Notes: a model not told the origin generated them from the letters alone. Numbered from the stretch's first letter, positions 17,840 through 27,858 are shown. The stretch is DNA of 64,000 nt from Natrinema mahii (GCA_000690595.2 JHUT02000003.1:310001-374000), one strand, 5' to 3'. Program-made: numbers and translations.

Positions 17840-18084
17840 ACCCGCCTCGGTAGTGGCAACACTATCTAGCGGGGCTATTTCCCAGCAAACTCTGCTTCTT
17901 TCTGCATAGCTCCGTGTTCCTCCCCCCAGAGGTACGGCACGGGGAGGCGGGAATGTGTTTTGCTGAAGTCCCCCTTAGGGACACACCTAACAAGGAATCT
18001 AGCAGGCGGTGTTTCCTATTCAAATCTACATTTTGGACTCGTCAGTTTAGAACAATTGATTACCTTCAGAATCTAAATGATGGT

Positions 18085-19101
18085 ATGGATTTACGACAGT
18101 GGGCTCACTTCACAGGTGGGTCAGCAGGAGCGACAAATCTCACATGTCCAAAATGTAAAAAGCGTATAGATACGCTTGCATTTACCGTTCATGATCCTTC
18201 TGCTATTCAAGCAGAAGAACGCTTCACCTGTCCAAATTGTAGCTTCGCTTTTTGGCCGGAAAACGCTTTGTTACTAACACTTCTTGAGTTAGACGGAAAT
18301 TCTTATTTCGGCTTCCCATTCTCTCTCGGAGGAAATGAAGCTAGAAACTACACTTCTATTGAAGTTGGCAAAACAAGAGAATATAATGTCGATACTCTTG
18401 CGGAAGGCTATACTGTTGAGACCATTACCCTCAAAGGTGCCCATCGAAAAGACATCCCAAAATCTGACTGGCTACCCCTTGAACCACTAAACAATCCTTT
18501 TAGGCGGGCCATGCTAGGCGAATCAGTATCCATCTCATTGGCAAAAAACACTTCAAAAACTGTTTCAGTTTCAACAAATCTAGTTGAGAATCCTGAGCAT
18601 GGGATCAACTTAGGTGATGAAATCGAAATATTGTACGATGCTACTACAAGTCAAAATCAATCGTTTGATCCCCCATGGATTCTTCTCCTCCAAGAGGCTA
18701 CTTTTGCTATTCGGCGGGACAACACAGTAACAGCTCTGCCGTTACTGATCTCTTCCTTCGACAACCTTCTATTTAGACAGTTGTATCTGTTGTTGCGAGA
18801 TAGAGGGCTGAATCAGGAGGAATCCGTTAATAAACTCCAATCATTCAAACAGTGGAAGTTCCTAAAGCGAGACGATCTGGCCAAAGATGCTCTCGATTTT
18901 GCAGTAGGCGAACGACTATCTGATGGAAGATATGCTGAGGAATGGGCAGAGTTCAAACAATTAGTGAATACACGTAGTGAAATCATTCATCCAACAAACT
19001 CTTCTTCACTTAACCGACCTGATCGAGATGAAGTGATCGAGCAATTCAACAAAATAATCAGAACTATGCTATGTGTATTTGATCTCTGCTGGAGATACTA
19101 G
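18085..19101 (+). CDS. Zinc-ribbon protein with C-terminal HEPN-like Rx4H motif
   Basis: The predicted protein has 338 residues. A zinc ribbon is formed by C21-PKC-24 and C49-PNC-52. The middle is strand-rich. The C-terminal third is helical and ends with R297-SEII-H302, matching the R-x4-6-H active-site pattern of HEPN ribonuclease domains. Gene composition is clearly AT-rich against its neighbours. The frame stays open to 17914, but ATG 18085 (MDLRQWAHFTGG) is preferred as the upstream part looks non-coding. HEPN domains are common in defence and toxin systems; that function is inferred only from the motif and context. Confidence 0.6.
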   Translation: MDLRQWAHFTGGSAGATNLTCPKCKKRIDTLAFTVHDPSAIQAEERFTCPNCSFAFWPENALLLTLLELDGNSYFGFPFSLGGNEARNYTSIEVGKTREYNVDTLAEGYTVETITLKGAHRKDIPKSDWLPLEPLNNPFRRAMLGESVSISLAKNTSKTVSVSTNLVENPEHGINLGDEIEILYDATTSQNQSFDPPWILLLQEATFAIRRDNTVTALPLLISSFDNLLFRQLYLLLRDRGLNQEESVNKLQSFKQWKFLKRDDLAKDALDFAVGERLSDGRYAEEWAEFKQLVNTRSEIIHPTNSSSLNRPDRDEVIEQFNKIIRTMLCVFDLCWRY

Positions 19102-19128
19102 AGTATCCTCTTTCAGGTGAAGTTCAGT

Positions 19129-19716
19129 TTACAGCCATTCAACTTTTCTCCGCTCCCTCTGTTGCGCTTCAGGGCTATAGCTACCACGATAGTGTTCGAG
19201 GAAAGTCTCGAGGTCGTTCCACCCACCCCAGTCACAGACCAGAAGCGGATCGACATCGTCGGAGGCGAGTGCAGTCGCCCAGGTCCGTCGGAGATCATGG
19301 AAGCCGAGGTGTTCCCAGCCGGCATCTCCCGTCTCGTCGTACAGCTGGTCGGCAGTCGACCGAACCCATCGCCGGAGTGAGCGCGTACTCGTAATCTCGA
19401 CGAGTGACGAACTGGTCAACGCGTCGCGTACGTCATCGACCGTCCGGATAGTCGTCGCGAGATCGCGTGGGACTGGAGTCTCCCGGAACTTGTCGCCCTT
19501 CCCGTGCCAGACGCGGAGCATCGTCCCGGCGTCAGTATCGACGATATCCTCCGGTGCAACATCGAGGACTTCGTGTGAGCGGAGGCCGCACCGTGCCCCG
19601 AGTGCAAACGCGATTCGCTGCTGGGTATTGTCGGCCGCCTCGAGCAACTGTTCTACCTCGTTCTGGCTAAGCCAGACTTTCATGTCGTCGCGGTTCTCGT
19701 GCTGTTGCAGATTCAT
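19129..19716 (-). CDS. Short tyrosine recombinase (catalytic domain only)
   Basis: A 195-residue integrase-family protein. The catalytic residues are all present: R46 in GLRSHE, lysine at 73/76 in HGKGDKFR, H140-DLR-143, W166 and the nucleophile Y176 in EHYRG. The usual N-terminal core-binding domain of about 90 residues is missing, leaving only a short arm. Stand-alone recombinases of this length are seen in haloarchaea and may be active with altered DNA contacts. It is convergent with the HEPN-like gene. Since a full-length integrase sits at the right end, this one may come from an earlier or nested element or may be a resolvase. Confidence 0.8.
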   Translation of the reverse strand: MNLQQHENRDDMKVWLSQNEVEQLLEAADNTQQRIAFALGARCGLRSHEVLDVAPEDIVDTDAGTMLRVWHGKGDKFRETPVPRDLATTIRTVDDVRDALTSSSLVEITSTRSLRRWVRSTADQLYDETGDAGWEHLGFHDLRRTWATALASDDVDPLLVCDWGGWNDLETFLEHYRGSYSPEAQQRERRKVEWL

Positions 19717-19984
19717 GCGTCCGGGTTGCCTGTATTCCGGACAAAAACCGCCAGCAATCTAGTTCTTTCGGTGGTTCTCGAGGGGGAGATCGGAGTGATT
19801 TTGTCCGACTCTGTCTGACTTCTCGGACACAACTCTCGCGATAACTACATATGCCTATCGAGCAGTAAGGGATATGTCAGTCTCAAGTGGTGATCACAGA
19901 ATCCTGCTGAATACAGAGTACGAGTCTTGTACTCACCACTCCAAGGTCTCCGGAGAACCGAATCGGTCAGTGCAGGACGTTGAA

Positions 19985-21694
19985 TTATCCAGTATTCAAT
20001 TGCCGACGCTCATCAACATCCTGTTTGAATTCTCTCACCCATCCCTCGTACTCCGTCATACCCTCGTGAGATATATTCATGAGTTTATTGAAGAACCACT
20101 TCTCTTCGTCAGCCGTCGTGACTTTCTGTGTTTCTGCTTCGAAGGCTGGTGTTATACCCTGCTCAATAGCGTGGCGAAATGCATCGTCAATACACTCTTG
20201 TGACCGATCATCATCCTGTAAGATTACCAATTCCATCAACCACTCCTCTCGACTATCCCCCTCCATTTGACAGACGACATACGCTAAATCGATATAGGAC
20301 CGAGTCACAGCACGCGCGTAATCACCCGTGCCAAACGCTTGGATGATCATATCCGTCCACGCCTCCTGTAGCGTAGACAGATTCACCGGCCACTCCTCAT
20401 TTCTGTTATAGTAGTTCAAAATATTTCCTACGACGCTGATAGAATACCGACGATACGTAAACAAGAGGTCGTAGGGTGCAACTCTATCTGTATCTCTCGG
20501 CTGTGTTCTGCTATTCCAATCAATATCGCTTTCGGCGATGAATTGGCTGTACTGGTCAACCGTTTCACGGTGAGCCGGCGAGATAGTTCGCTGGAAGAAT
20601 TCCTCCAGATGATGCCTGTACACCCACGGTTCGCGGTCACGACGCAATAGCTTGCGAAATTGAACAGCATAAAGACTGAGCAGTGTACGAACATCCGAAG
20701 GTGCAGGCTGTTCAGCCGCTTGTACAACGAGTCTCGAATACACTCCCAAACAATCGCCTCGGATGCTATCGCCTTCCTGCCCACTGGGGGCATCACGGAT
20801 TACTTGACTGAGGCCGCTGGCTGTTGGTGATAGAATTAGCGGAAAGTAGTGCTCGAGTCCTGTCTCTGCAATTGTTTCTATCGACCTGACTGTCTGCTGT
20901 GCTATATCGGTCTCACCGTCGTCAAGCGCCTGTGCCGTGACTCGAGGTAAGTACTCCTCAATTGGAATTCTAAAGTAGTGTGGTGAGGCGGGGTCGGATC
21001 GGTGTAAATTTCCTTCCTCTGCAAGACCTGCTATAATCCGCATAGAGACCTTCCTGAACTCGAGAAGTCCATTTTCCGCAGTTGCCCATTCACCATTCGA
21101 TAGTCCAGACATAATGACCGAATGCAACTCATGCATCGGATGCAAATCGCCGCCATTCTCCCGACTCGCAATGACCTCTTCTCGGTATGTTTGCGGTGTT
21201 ATACGCCCTGCGTAGGCAGTGAGTAGTCCTTCTGGAGTACTCCGTTCTAGCGTCGTCTCGACGTACTGAACCAGTGTGATACCAGTTGCGATCGCCAACC
21301 CGCTCACGATTGCTAATCCAGCTATTATTATCCTCGGAGAAAGCACGGGTAGCTGCAGCAACAATAAGAGGTCGATGCCGATAGAGACACCAAGAACGAG
21401 TAGCGTTCGCTGGAACGCGATTGAGGACGTAATGAGTGTCACTAGTCGGTTGGAATAACGAGTTGCTACGAGCTGGATGCCGAGGATGCTTACAGAAAAT
21501 ACGATTCCGACGATACTCGCCTGTGCAGTCACCAGCGCGGTAAGAAAGCGGTCAGCTTGAGATGGATTATAGTCGAGTGGCAGAACTAACAGAACCACTG
21601 CTAAAAGAGCCCCGGCTATGATACACCGGCGTTCCCACTTCGATTCCACCCATAGTGTCTTCCCCAGTTCTCTTACAGAACGACGATCATTCAC
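19985..21694 (-). CDS. DUF2254-like membrane protein
   Basis: A 569-residue protein starting at GTG 21694. Four membrane segments occupy about residues 22-42, 50-75, 92-115 and 120-145. The second contains QASIVGIVFSVSILGIQLV, which closely recalls the N-terminal part of DUF2254 membrane proteins. The remaining roughly 420 residues are helical, soluble and probably cytoplasmic. Function of DUF2254 proteins is unknown. The gene is a single unit on the element, moderately AT-rich, and may be membrane-sensing cargo; a defence role would be speculation. Confidence 0.6.
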   Translation of the reverse strand: MNDRRSVRELGKTLWVESKWERRCIIAGALLAVVLLVLPLDYNPSQADRFLTALVTAQASIVGIVFSVSILGIQLVATRYSNRLVTLITSSIAFQRTLLVLGVSIGIDLLLLLQLPVLSPRIIIAGLAIVSGLAIATGITLVQYVETTLERSTPEGLLTAYAGRITPQTYREEVIASRENGGDLHPMHELHSVIMSGLSNGEWATAENGLLEFRKVSMRIIAGLAEEGNLHRSDPASPHYFRIPIEEYLPRVTAQALDDGETDIAQQTVRSIETIAETGLEHYFPLILSPTASGLSQVIRDAPSGQEGDSIRGDCLGVYSRLVVQAAEQPAPSDVRTLLSLYAVQFRKLLRRDREPWVYRHHLEEFFQRTISPAHRETVDQYSQFIAESDIDWNSRTQPRDTDRVAPYDLLFTYRRYSISVVGNILNYYNRNEEWPVNLSTLQEAWTDMIIQAFGTGDYARAVTRSYIDLAYVVCQMEGDSREEWLMELVILQDDDRSQECIDDAFRHAIEQGITPAFEAETQKVTTADEEKWFFNKLMNISHEGMTEYEGWVREFKQDVDERRQLNTG

Positions 21695-22047
21695 ACAAAC
21701 ATCTGTTCTACAACATCATAATAAACACTCCGACAGCCGAAGAAATATCACGTTTTCACCCATCTACCGCTGCAAAACCTGGTCGTGCGGACCGCTACTC
21801 GTTTGAGTTCTCCCATGTAGCCGAGGAACATAGCGCTGAGGAACTCAAAATAACAATCAACGCCGACAGCGCCTCCTATACTACCCATGTTGACTAGAAC
21901 TTGCAGTCTGATATCGTTCAGCTATCAACCTACGTAAGCACTACCTTTTACACATCTTTTCACACTTAGGAAAAATGAGAAGGTATCCCTCAAACTTCCA
22001 GTAATTCCATAGTTTTTTGGCGATCGATTTCCGTTTCCACGTATTAC
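21695..22047. other. Intergenic region between divergent element genes
   Basis: About 350 AT-rich bases between the divergent DUF2254-like and restriction-modification genes. An 80-codon open frame (21655-21897) overlaps the start of the membrane gene. Its last 35 codons look protein-like, so it may be a remnant, but it is not supported as a gene. No clear repeat or terminator is seen. Confidence 0.4.
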
Positions 22048-25000
22048 ATGAGCCAGACTACATTGACTAACTCGCCATACCATAATTCGAGTCTCTTCTC
22101 TGGTTATTATCTTGATGAACGAATTGATGATTTGGAGGGATGGGATTGTGATCCCAATGCACAGGATGCTTTTGAGAAACTACAACATCTCTGGGAGCTT
22201 GAAGGAGAACTCCTCCCCGGCTATAAGGAAGACGAACTACTGGACTCGTGGATTGATGAGGTACTCGATATCCTTGGCTTTGGGACTCAATCCGAGACGA
22301 CAGTTCCTGGTGGTGGCGGATACAATGACCGGCTACTGTTCGATTCCGAGGAGACGCGCCGGGAAGCAGCCAAGCGCGCGCTGGATGGAGATAATGACGC
22401 CATGTACGGGAAGGCATCTGCTGTCTTGGAGGCCAAGCAATGGAATGCGGATTTCAATTCGAAACTCGACGAACAGCGTTCCTATCGGGATGCCTCCCAT
22501 CAGATAAAATATTACCTTGAACGTACACCAGAACGGCTACAATGGGGGATCCTCACCGACGGTAAGAAGTGGCGACTCTATGGTACCAAAGATTACGCCA
22601 CAGAGATTTACTATGAAGTTGATTTGCCTGAGTTACTCGAATCTGGTGACTTAAGAGATTTCAAATACTTCTACGCGTTCTTCCGTCCAGAAGCATTCCA
22701 TGAGACCGCTGGAACTACTTTTTTGGATACTGTTTGGAACGAATCTGAGACTGCAGCACAGGAACTCGGTGAGGACCTTCAAGACAACGTTTTTACTGCG
22801 TTACGAGTTCTTGGTGAGGGATTCATTCACACGAACGATTTGGATATCGACCCTGATGATGAGGACGCACGTCAGGAACTGAAAGAGCAATCGCTAGTAT
22901 TGTTGTATCGGCTGATGTTCGTGCTGTATGCCGAATCGAGAGGATTGATTAATCCTGACGATCCAAGAGCGCAGGCCGAATTCGACGAGAATTTCAGTCT
23001 CGATCAGGTCCGATTGGATATTCACGAAAGGGTTACCTCTGGTGATTCTTACGATGACTACAGTGGCTATGCGACTCAGATTTGGGGACAGTTAGAAGAT
23101 CTTTTTCGTCTCATTGACGAGGGTGAAGATGATCTCGGGATCCCGCCTTATAATGGCGGGCTTTTTGATGCCGATGATCATGTGTTTCTTGCCGAGAATG
23201 AGGTGGCAGACCGTTACATTGCTGAGGTGATTCATCGCCTTGGGACGACTGCAGACGAGGACGATAACCCGGTGTTGGCTGACTATGCTGACTTGGATAC
23301 GCGCCATCTTGGAAGTATCTATGAAGGACTTCTTGAACACGAATTCCGTATCGCCCCCGAACAGTATGCAGCGGTCGCGGAGAATAGTGGTCAGGTGTGG
23401 AAGCCGGCGACGGAAGTGAGTGTCGCTGAGGCCGTTGAGACTGTTAATAAGGGCGATTTGTATGTGGTCAATGACGAAGGTGAGCGAAAGGCGACGGGAG
23501 CGTATTATACGCCCGACTACGTCGTCTCATATATCGTCGAGGAAACGATTGACCCGCTGCTGGACGAGATTAGAACGGAGCTTGAGGCAGACGGCTTAGA
23601 TCCGAGCGATCAGGCCTATTTTGCACGTTTCTACTCTGAAGTCCTAGATTTAAAAATAGTAGATCCGGCAATGGGGTCAGCGCATTTTCTTACGAGTGCG
23701 ACAGCATATCTTACTGAGCAGGTAATGGAAATTGTCCGGGAACAAGAAAAACAGGGCCGTGATGAGCAGGCGTTGCGCCGGACGATTGCTAAGGAATGCA
23801 TCTATGGAGTTGATATCAACGGAATGGCCGTTGAGTTAGGGAAACTCTCAATGTGGTTAGAGACACTGGCGGCCGACCAGCCACTGGCGTTCTTGGATCA
23901 TCATCTGAAGGCGGGTAACTCGTTGATAGGTTCAGATGTTACAAAAGTGCTATCCGACGACACTCAAAAAGAAGATGGGCAGCTGACGCTAACGCAGGTG
24001 GCCGCTCGGGCGCGCCGCCAGACATTAGACCATGTGATGGACCTGATGGGTGAGTTACTGGACATCGATAACGAGACGTTAGCGGATATTAAGTCGATGG
24101 AACAAATCTATGATGAGATCCGATCAGACGCTCTGTACCAGCGTCTTTTCGAGATCGCGAACGTCTATACTGCCGAACAGTTCGGCCTTGATGTTCCCCG
24201 CGACGAGGATAATAGCGGCAACGAAGACGTCTATCGGATGATGGCGAAAGCCATCGAAGATTCTGAGGAATGGGCTGAGATTCGCCAACAGGACTGGTTT
24301 CGGACAGCTCAGGAGATGGCGGACGACGAAGACTTCTTCCACTGGGAATTGGAGTTCCCTGAGGTGTTTTTCGACGAGGATGGAGAGAAACTGGCTGGGG
24401 CTGGGTTCGATGCAGTAGTTGGAAACCCGCCATACGCGCCGATCCAACGGATGAGAGAAGAAGACACCTCATACTACAATCAACAATATCAATCCGCATC
24501 TGGGAATTATGATTTGTACGTACTATTCACCGAGAAAGGAACCGATCTAATTGAGGATAGTGGTCAATTTGGATTTATTATCCCGAACAAACTCTTCCAG
24601 GTGGATTATGGAGAGTCGCTCAGAGAGAACCTTGCTACAAATAATCTGGTGAGTGGTGTTGTTGATTTTGGCTCAAATCAGGTGTTTGCTGAATCTGCTA
24701 CGACATACACAACCCTCCTCTTCTTACAAGGAGATGAACGAGAGACACCTTTCGAGTATTGGAAACTAAGAGATGGAAGTGATCCAGCAAGTATCTCCCA
24801 GTTACAGGAATCTGATCAGTGGTTGAAAAACACTTTTAGAAATGATGATCTCTCAGAGTCTGTCTGGGCCTTTCAACCTGAAGAGATTAGCTCAATCATT
24901 GATCAGGCAAAAGATTGTTCTATTACGTTAGGGCAGTTAGCAAGTGGAATCTCACGTGGCACTAGTTCAGGTAGAGACAAAGTATTTGAATTGGAGGTAG

Positions 25001-26376
25001 AAGGCGAAACAGAGCAGGATCTAAGCTGTACGTCAAAAGCCGAAGATAATGCCTTCACGATAGAGAGTGATGCAGTGCGACGGCCAATCCATTCGACTGA
25101 TTTTGAAAAGCATGCATTCCTGGGTACCGAGAAAAAACGGTTGATTTGGCCATATGATTCTGAGTATAATCTCCTCTCTGAAAATGAATTCAAATCAAGT
25201 TATCCAAACACATGGGAATATCTGAACCGTCATCGAGAGTCGTTAGAATCAAGAGCAGACTTTTCGAAGTGGTATGGCTATAGCGCCCCTCGGAATCTTG
25301 AGGTACACGACAGTGCTGAAATACTGATTCCACTGTTGGCCGACGGTCCCAGCTTCTCTAAATATCCAGAACCACAGTCAGATTATATTCTGATGGCGAG
25401 TGGTGGCTTTAGTATCTCTCTTGAGGAGGAGTCCAACTATTCCAAAGATTATGTTCTATCCCTCATAAACTCACGGCTACTGTTCTTGTGCCTACAATCA
25501 ATTAGTAATGTCTTCCGTGGTGGGTATATCACCTGTACAAAACAATACTTCCAACAATTACCTATCAGGACTATCGAATTTGAGACCCCTGATGCTAAAC
25601 GCACCGAGTTGGTTGAGAATGCCATTGAGATCTTCAGTAAAGACGGGAAATCAGAGTCGGAGATTAGGGGATTAGTTCGAGAACATTTGTCTGGTGAGGA
25701 ACAATACACAGATGTTGTTCATGATATCCTGTCATATCTTACGGGTCAGACATCCGATTACAGGAGCCAGCGAAATGCTTGCAATTTATCTCTCCGTGAC
25801 CATCTCGGTACCTATTCTGACGGCCAAACGCTCGCTGACGTTGGCCTTGCTCAACCACCAGAAGGTTCGGCCAATTCGATCCTCCAAGAAACGACCGAGC
25901 AGAAACCGAACCTCCGAACTGGTCGAGCAGAAGTCAATCGTGAATCCAACACGGTCGAGATTCGGCTTACTGCTCGCTACAAGCCTGATGACGAGGATGC
26001 CTACGAGACAGATCAGTGGGGATATACCGAAACCGAACCACTTCCGGCCCTCCGGATCACGGACCTCACTGACGCCGAGGCTGATCTTATTGAGTCATTC
26101 GTCCCAATGGCCGTCGATGAGGCCAATGGATTCGCAGACTTTCGCGAGACCGCGACACAGACAAACTCGCTGGTGGACCGGTTGAGGGCCCTGACGTTGC
26201 CAGCTATCAAGGACGTACAGCAGGGATTGGAGAGTTACATCGAGGCGAAAGAACGAGCTGATGAGCTAGAGAAGAAGATCGATCAGACTGACGAGCTAAT
26301 CGACGATATAGTCTACGAGCTGTATGGTTTGACTGACGAGGATATCGAGATTGTAGAAGAGGAAGTTGGCAAGTAG
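22048..26376 (+). CDS. Single-chain restriction-modification enzyme (type IIG/Eco57I-like)
   Basis: A 1442-residue protein combining nuclease, methyltransferase and specificity parts. Near the N terminus D94 and E128-A-K130 (in VLEAKQW) form a PD-(D/E)xK-type nuclease signature. The adenine methyltransferase follows: motif I DPAMGSAHF from D539, YGVDINGMAVELGKLSMW, and the catalytic NPPY at 793-796. Residues about 900-1250 are the likely target recognition domain and the C terminus is a helical coiled segment. Such enzymes cut and methylate with one chain and need no separate subunit; none is adjacent. A BREX PglX-like role is the main alternative, but no BREX partners are present and the nuclease motif argues against it. 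Confidence 0.85.
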   Translation: MSQTTLTNSPYHNSSLFSGYYLDERIDDLEGWDCDPNAQDAFEKLQHLWELEGELLPGYKEDELLDSWIDEVLDILGFGTQSETTVPGGGGYNDRLLFDSEETRREAAKRALDGDNDAMYGKASAVLEAKQWNADFNSKLDEQRSYRDASHQIKYYLERTPERLQWGILTDGKKWRLYGTKDYATEIYYEVDLPELLESGDLRDFKYFYAFFRPEAFHETAGTTFLDTVWNESETAAQELGEDLQDNVFTALRVLGEGFIHTNDLDIDPDDEDARQELKEQSLVLLYRLMFVLYAESRGLINPDDPRAQAEFDENFSLDQVRLDIHERVTSGDSYDDYSGYATQIWGQLEDLFRLIDEGEDDLGIPPYNGGLFDADDHVFLAENEVADRYIAEVIHRLGTTADEDDNPVLADYADLDTRHLGSIYEGLLEHEFRIAPEQYAAVAENSGQVWKPATEVSVAEAVETVNKGDLYVVNDEGERKATGAYYTPDYVVSYIVEETIDPLLDEIRTELEADGLDPSDQAYFARFYSEVLDLKIVDPAMGSAHFLTSATAYLTEQVMEIVREQEKQGRDEQALRRTIAKECIYGVDINGMAVELGKLSMWLETLAADQPLAFLDHHLKAGNSLIGSDVTKVLSDDTQKEDGQLTLTQVAARARRQTLDHVMDLMGELLDIDNETLADIKSMEQIYDEIRSDALYQRLFEIANVYTAEQFGLDVPRDEDNSGNEDVYRMMAKAIEDSEEWAEIRQQDWFRTAQEMADDEDFFHWELEFPEVFFDEDGEKLAGAGFDAVVGNPPYAPIQRMREEDTSYYNQQYQSASGNYDLYVLFTEKGTDLIEDSGQFGFIIPNKLFQVDYGESLRENLATNNLVSGVVDFGSNQVFAESATTYTTLLFLQGDERETPFEYWKLRDGSDPASISQLQESDQWLKNTFRNDDLSESVWAFQPEEISSIIDQAKDCSITLGQLASGISRGTSSGRDKVFELEVEGETEQDLSCTSKAEDNAFTIESDAVRRPIHSTDFEKHAFLGTEKKRLIWPYDSEYNLLSENEFKSSYPNTWEYLNRHRESLESRADFSKWYGYSAPRNLEVHDSAEILIPLLADGPSFSKYPEPQSDYILMASGGFSISLEEESNYSKDYVLSLINSRLLFLCLQSISNVFRGGYITCTKQYFQQLPIRTIEFETPDAKRTELVENAIEIFSKDGKSESEIRGLVREHLSGEEQYTDVVHDILSYLTGQTSDYRSQRNACNLSLRDHLGTYSDGQTLADVGLAQPPEGSANSILQETTEQKPNLRTGRAEVNRESNTVEIRLTARYKPDDEDAYETDQWGYTETEPLPALRITDLTDAEADLIESFVPMAVDEANGFADFRETATQTNSLVDRLRALTLPAIKDVQQGLESYIEAKERADELEKKIDQTDELIDDIVYELYGLTDEDIEIVEEEVGK

Positions 26377-26740
26377 GAAACTCCCATATTACGATGTCCT
26401 CGATCTCCAGTTTTGTCCCTACAAAACAGGAACAATCGGGGTATCAGTATGTCCTTCTTCCCTCAATAGACATGATAATGTCCTCGAAGAATGGATTCAC
26501 GGACATTGTCCCTCGGTAAGTACACATACGAACCTAACACGAATGTCTTCCCAGAAAATATAGATACCAACAAATCTATCCTGAATACATCGTACAAATG
26601 TGGCACAAGAACTCACCTAATTCACGAGGGTAATGATCGTTCTGTACTGTGTGTTCAAACTCGAGTTTGAGCAGGCCAATCCAAACATTGATATCACTAC
26701 TCCCTGTATGTCTATCAAAGCGGCTTGCTGAGAGACCATC
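26377..26740. other. AT-rich intergenic region
   Basis: About 360 bases after the restriction-modification gene. Short open frames on both strands have no resemblance to known families and poor starts. It may hold the promoter of the two-gene module that starts at 26741, but no convincing TATA element was found close to that ATG. Confidence 0.45.
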
Positions 26741-26968
26741 ATGAACGTTAATTTCGAGAAAGGTGCTGGTAAGCACGTTGTTGAGTGCTTTGGAAAAACT
26801 CTCGATGATGATGGATTTATAATTGATGAAGAGAGTAAGAAGCGGGTTCAGCACCGTGGCGATGATGTTCATATTGATGACCTTGCTATGATTGAAGATG
26901 GTTCAACTATTTTTGTGGACGATAGTTTTGGCTCTCTTGTTGAACACGTTGAACGGAATCGCGAGTAG
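26741..26968 (+). CDS. Small acidic protein, first gene of an unknown two-gene module
   Basis: A 75-residue protein with short predicted strands (DGFIID, STIFVDD) and a helical end (FGSLVEHVERNRE). No family was recognised. It precedes the 292-residue gene by only three bases, so the two are almost certainly cotranscribed and perhaps coupled in translation. The small-then-large arrangement on a mobile element is typical of toxin-antitoxin or defence modules, but neither protein shows a known toxin motif, so the function stays open. Confidence 0.55.
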   Translation: MNVNFEKGAGKHVVECFGKTLDDDGFIIDEESKKRVQHRGDDVHIDDLAMIEDGSTIFVDDSFGSLVEHVERNRE

Positions 26969-26971
26969 ATA

Positions 26972-27850
26972 ATGCGACTAATTTCTGACTTGCTAGACAG
27001 GACGGCTTCAGAGGGTTCTCTGGAGACCGAGGAGGATGTGAACCGAAGTGATGTTGCGGACGATTGGGAGTTCACGATTTGCCAGGGCCAAAATGAGAAT
27101 GCAGTCGAAGTCTCTGAAGGACTGATAAAAGCCTACCCCGATGTAATGAGCAGTGAGGCAAAACGAAAATTCCAAGAAGTTGTTCGGTCTGAGAAAGAGA
27201 GTGAAGGATCTATAGAACGGCTTGACATTGAAGACGAAGTGACGTCTCTAAAAGAAATGGATAAAAATGAAATCGATTCTGTATTTAACCATTTCAAAAG
27301 TATGATCTCTTATAGGCATGGAAATCTCCTTAAGATCTGTCTTTATTTGCAGCACGCGAAGAAAAGTGACGGGCTTGAACTAAATAAACCTATTCAGGAA
27401 TACAAAGGAGATCTGCGCGATGATTTCGGTACAGTAGCGATATATATGAACCACCTTGTTTCAAGTGGTTATTTCAACGAAGGAGGATACTTCCGGACGA
27501 TGTACCGTGAACTCTCTCGACGGAATGGCGACCCTGACCAGCGCTATCGAGATGAATTTGAACTCATCATCGAGCATGAACTTATTGCATTGTATGTGAA
27601 TGACGAAGATACATCAAGGGACGTAATGCATGGAATTCGAGGTCTACTGAACGACTACTTCCGCTATAGCCCCTATCAGTCGTTTACTGACGTTAGAGGG
27701 ATTGGCGAAGATTGCGAGGAAGTCATAAAAGAAGGACTGGAAATGGTTGAAGAGGACTATGAGAACCTTTTGACTAGAGAGTTGGAATCAGACGATGAGA
27801 CAGCAATTCGGTTGCTCCCCGAATCGATGTCAAGGTTCAGCAACCGCTGA
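26972..27850 (+). CDS. Helical protein, second gene of an unknown two-gene module
   Basis: A 292-residue, mostly helical, charged protein starting three bases after the 75-residue gene. Segments such as SEAKRKFQEVVRSEKESEG and ISYRHGNLLKICLYLQHAKK suggest a helical bundle. There is a histidine- and tyrosine-rich middle (FRTMYRELSRRNG), but no catalytic motif was recognised. Codon use is AT-rich like the rest of the element core. It is convergent with the small membrane protein gene at 27859. Confidence 0.6.
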   Translation: MRLISDLLDRTASEGSLETEEDVNRSDVADDWEFTICQGQNENAVEVSEGLIKAYPDVMSSEAKRKFQEVVRSEKESEGSIERLDIEDEVTSLKEMDKNEIDSVFNHFKSMISYRHGNLLKICLYLQHAKKSDGLELNKPIQEYKGDLRDDFGTVAIYMNHLVSSGYFNEGGYFRTMYRELSRRNGDPDQRYRDEFELIIEHELIALYVNDEDTSRDVMHGIRGLLNDYFRYSPYQSFTDVRGIGEDCEEVIKEGLEMVEEDYENLLTRELESDDETAIRLLPESMSRFSNR

Positions 27851-27858
27851 GGACTCCT

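Noticed and set aside
21655-21897. 80-codon plus-strand frame
   Set aside because: It overlaps the start of the membrane protein gene on the other strand; the second half could be a remnant, but there is no start or promoter of its own.
26366-26563. 65-codon frame after the restriction-modification gene
   Set aside because: It starts at a TTG inside the previous gene and shows no protein-like pattern or family.
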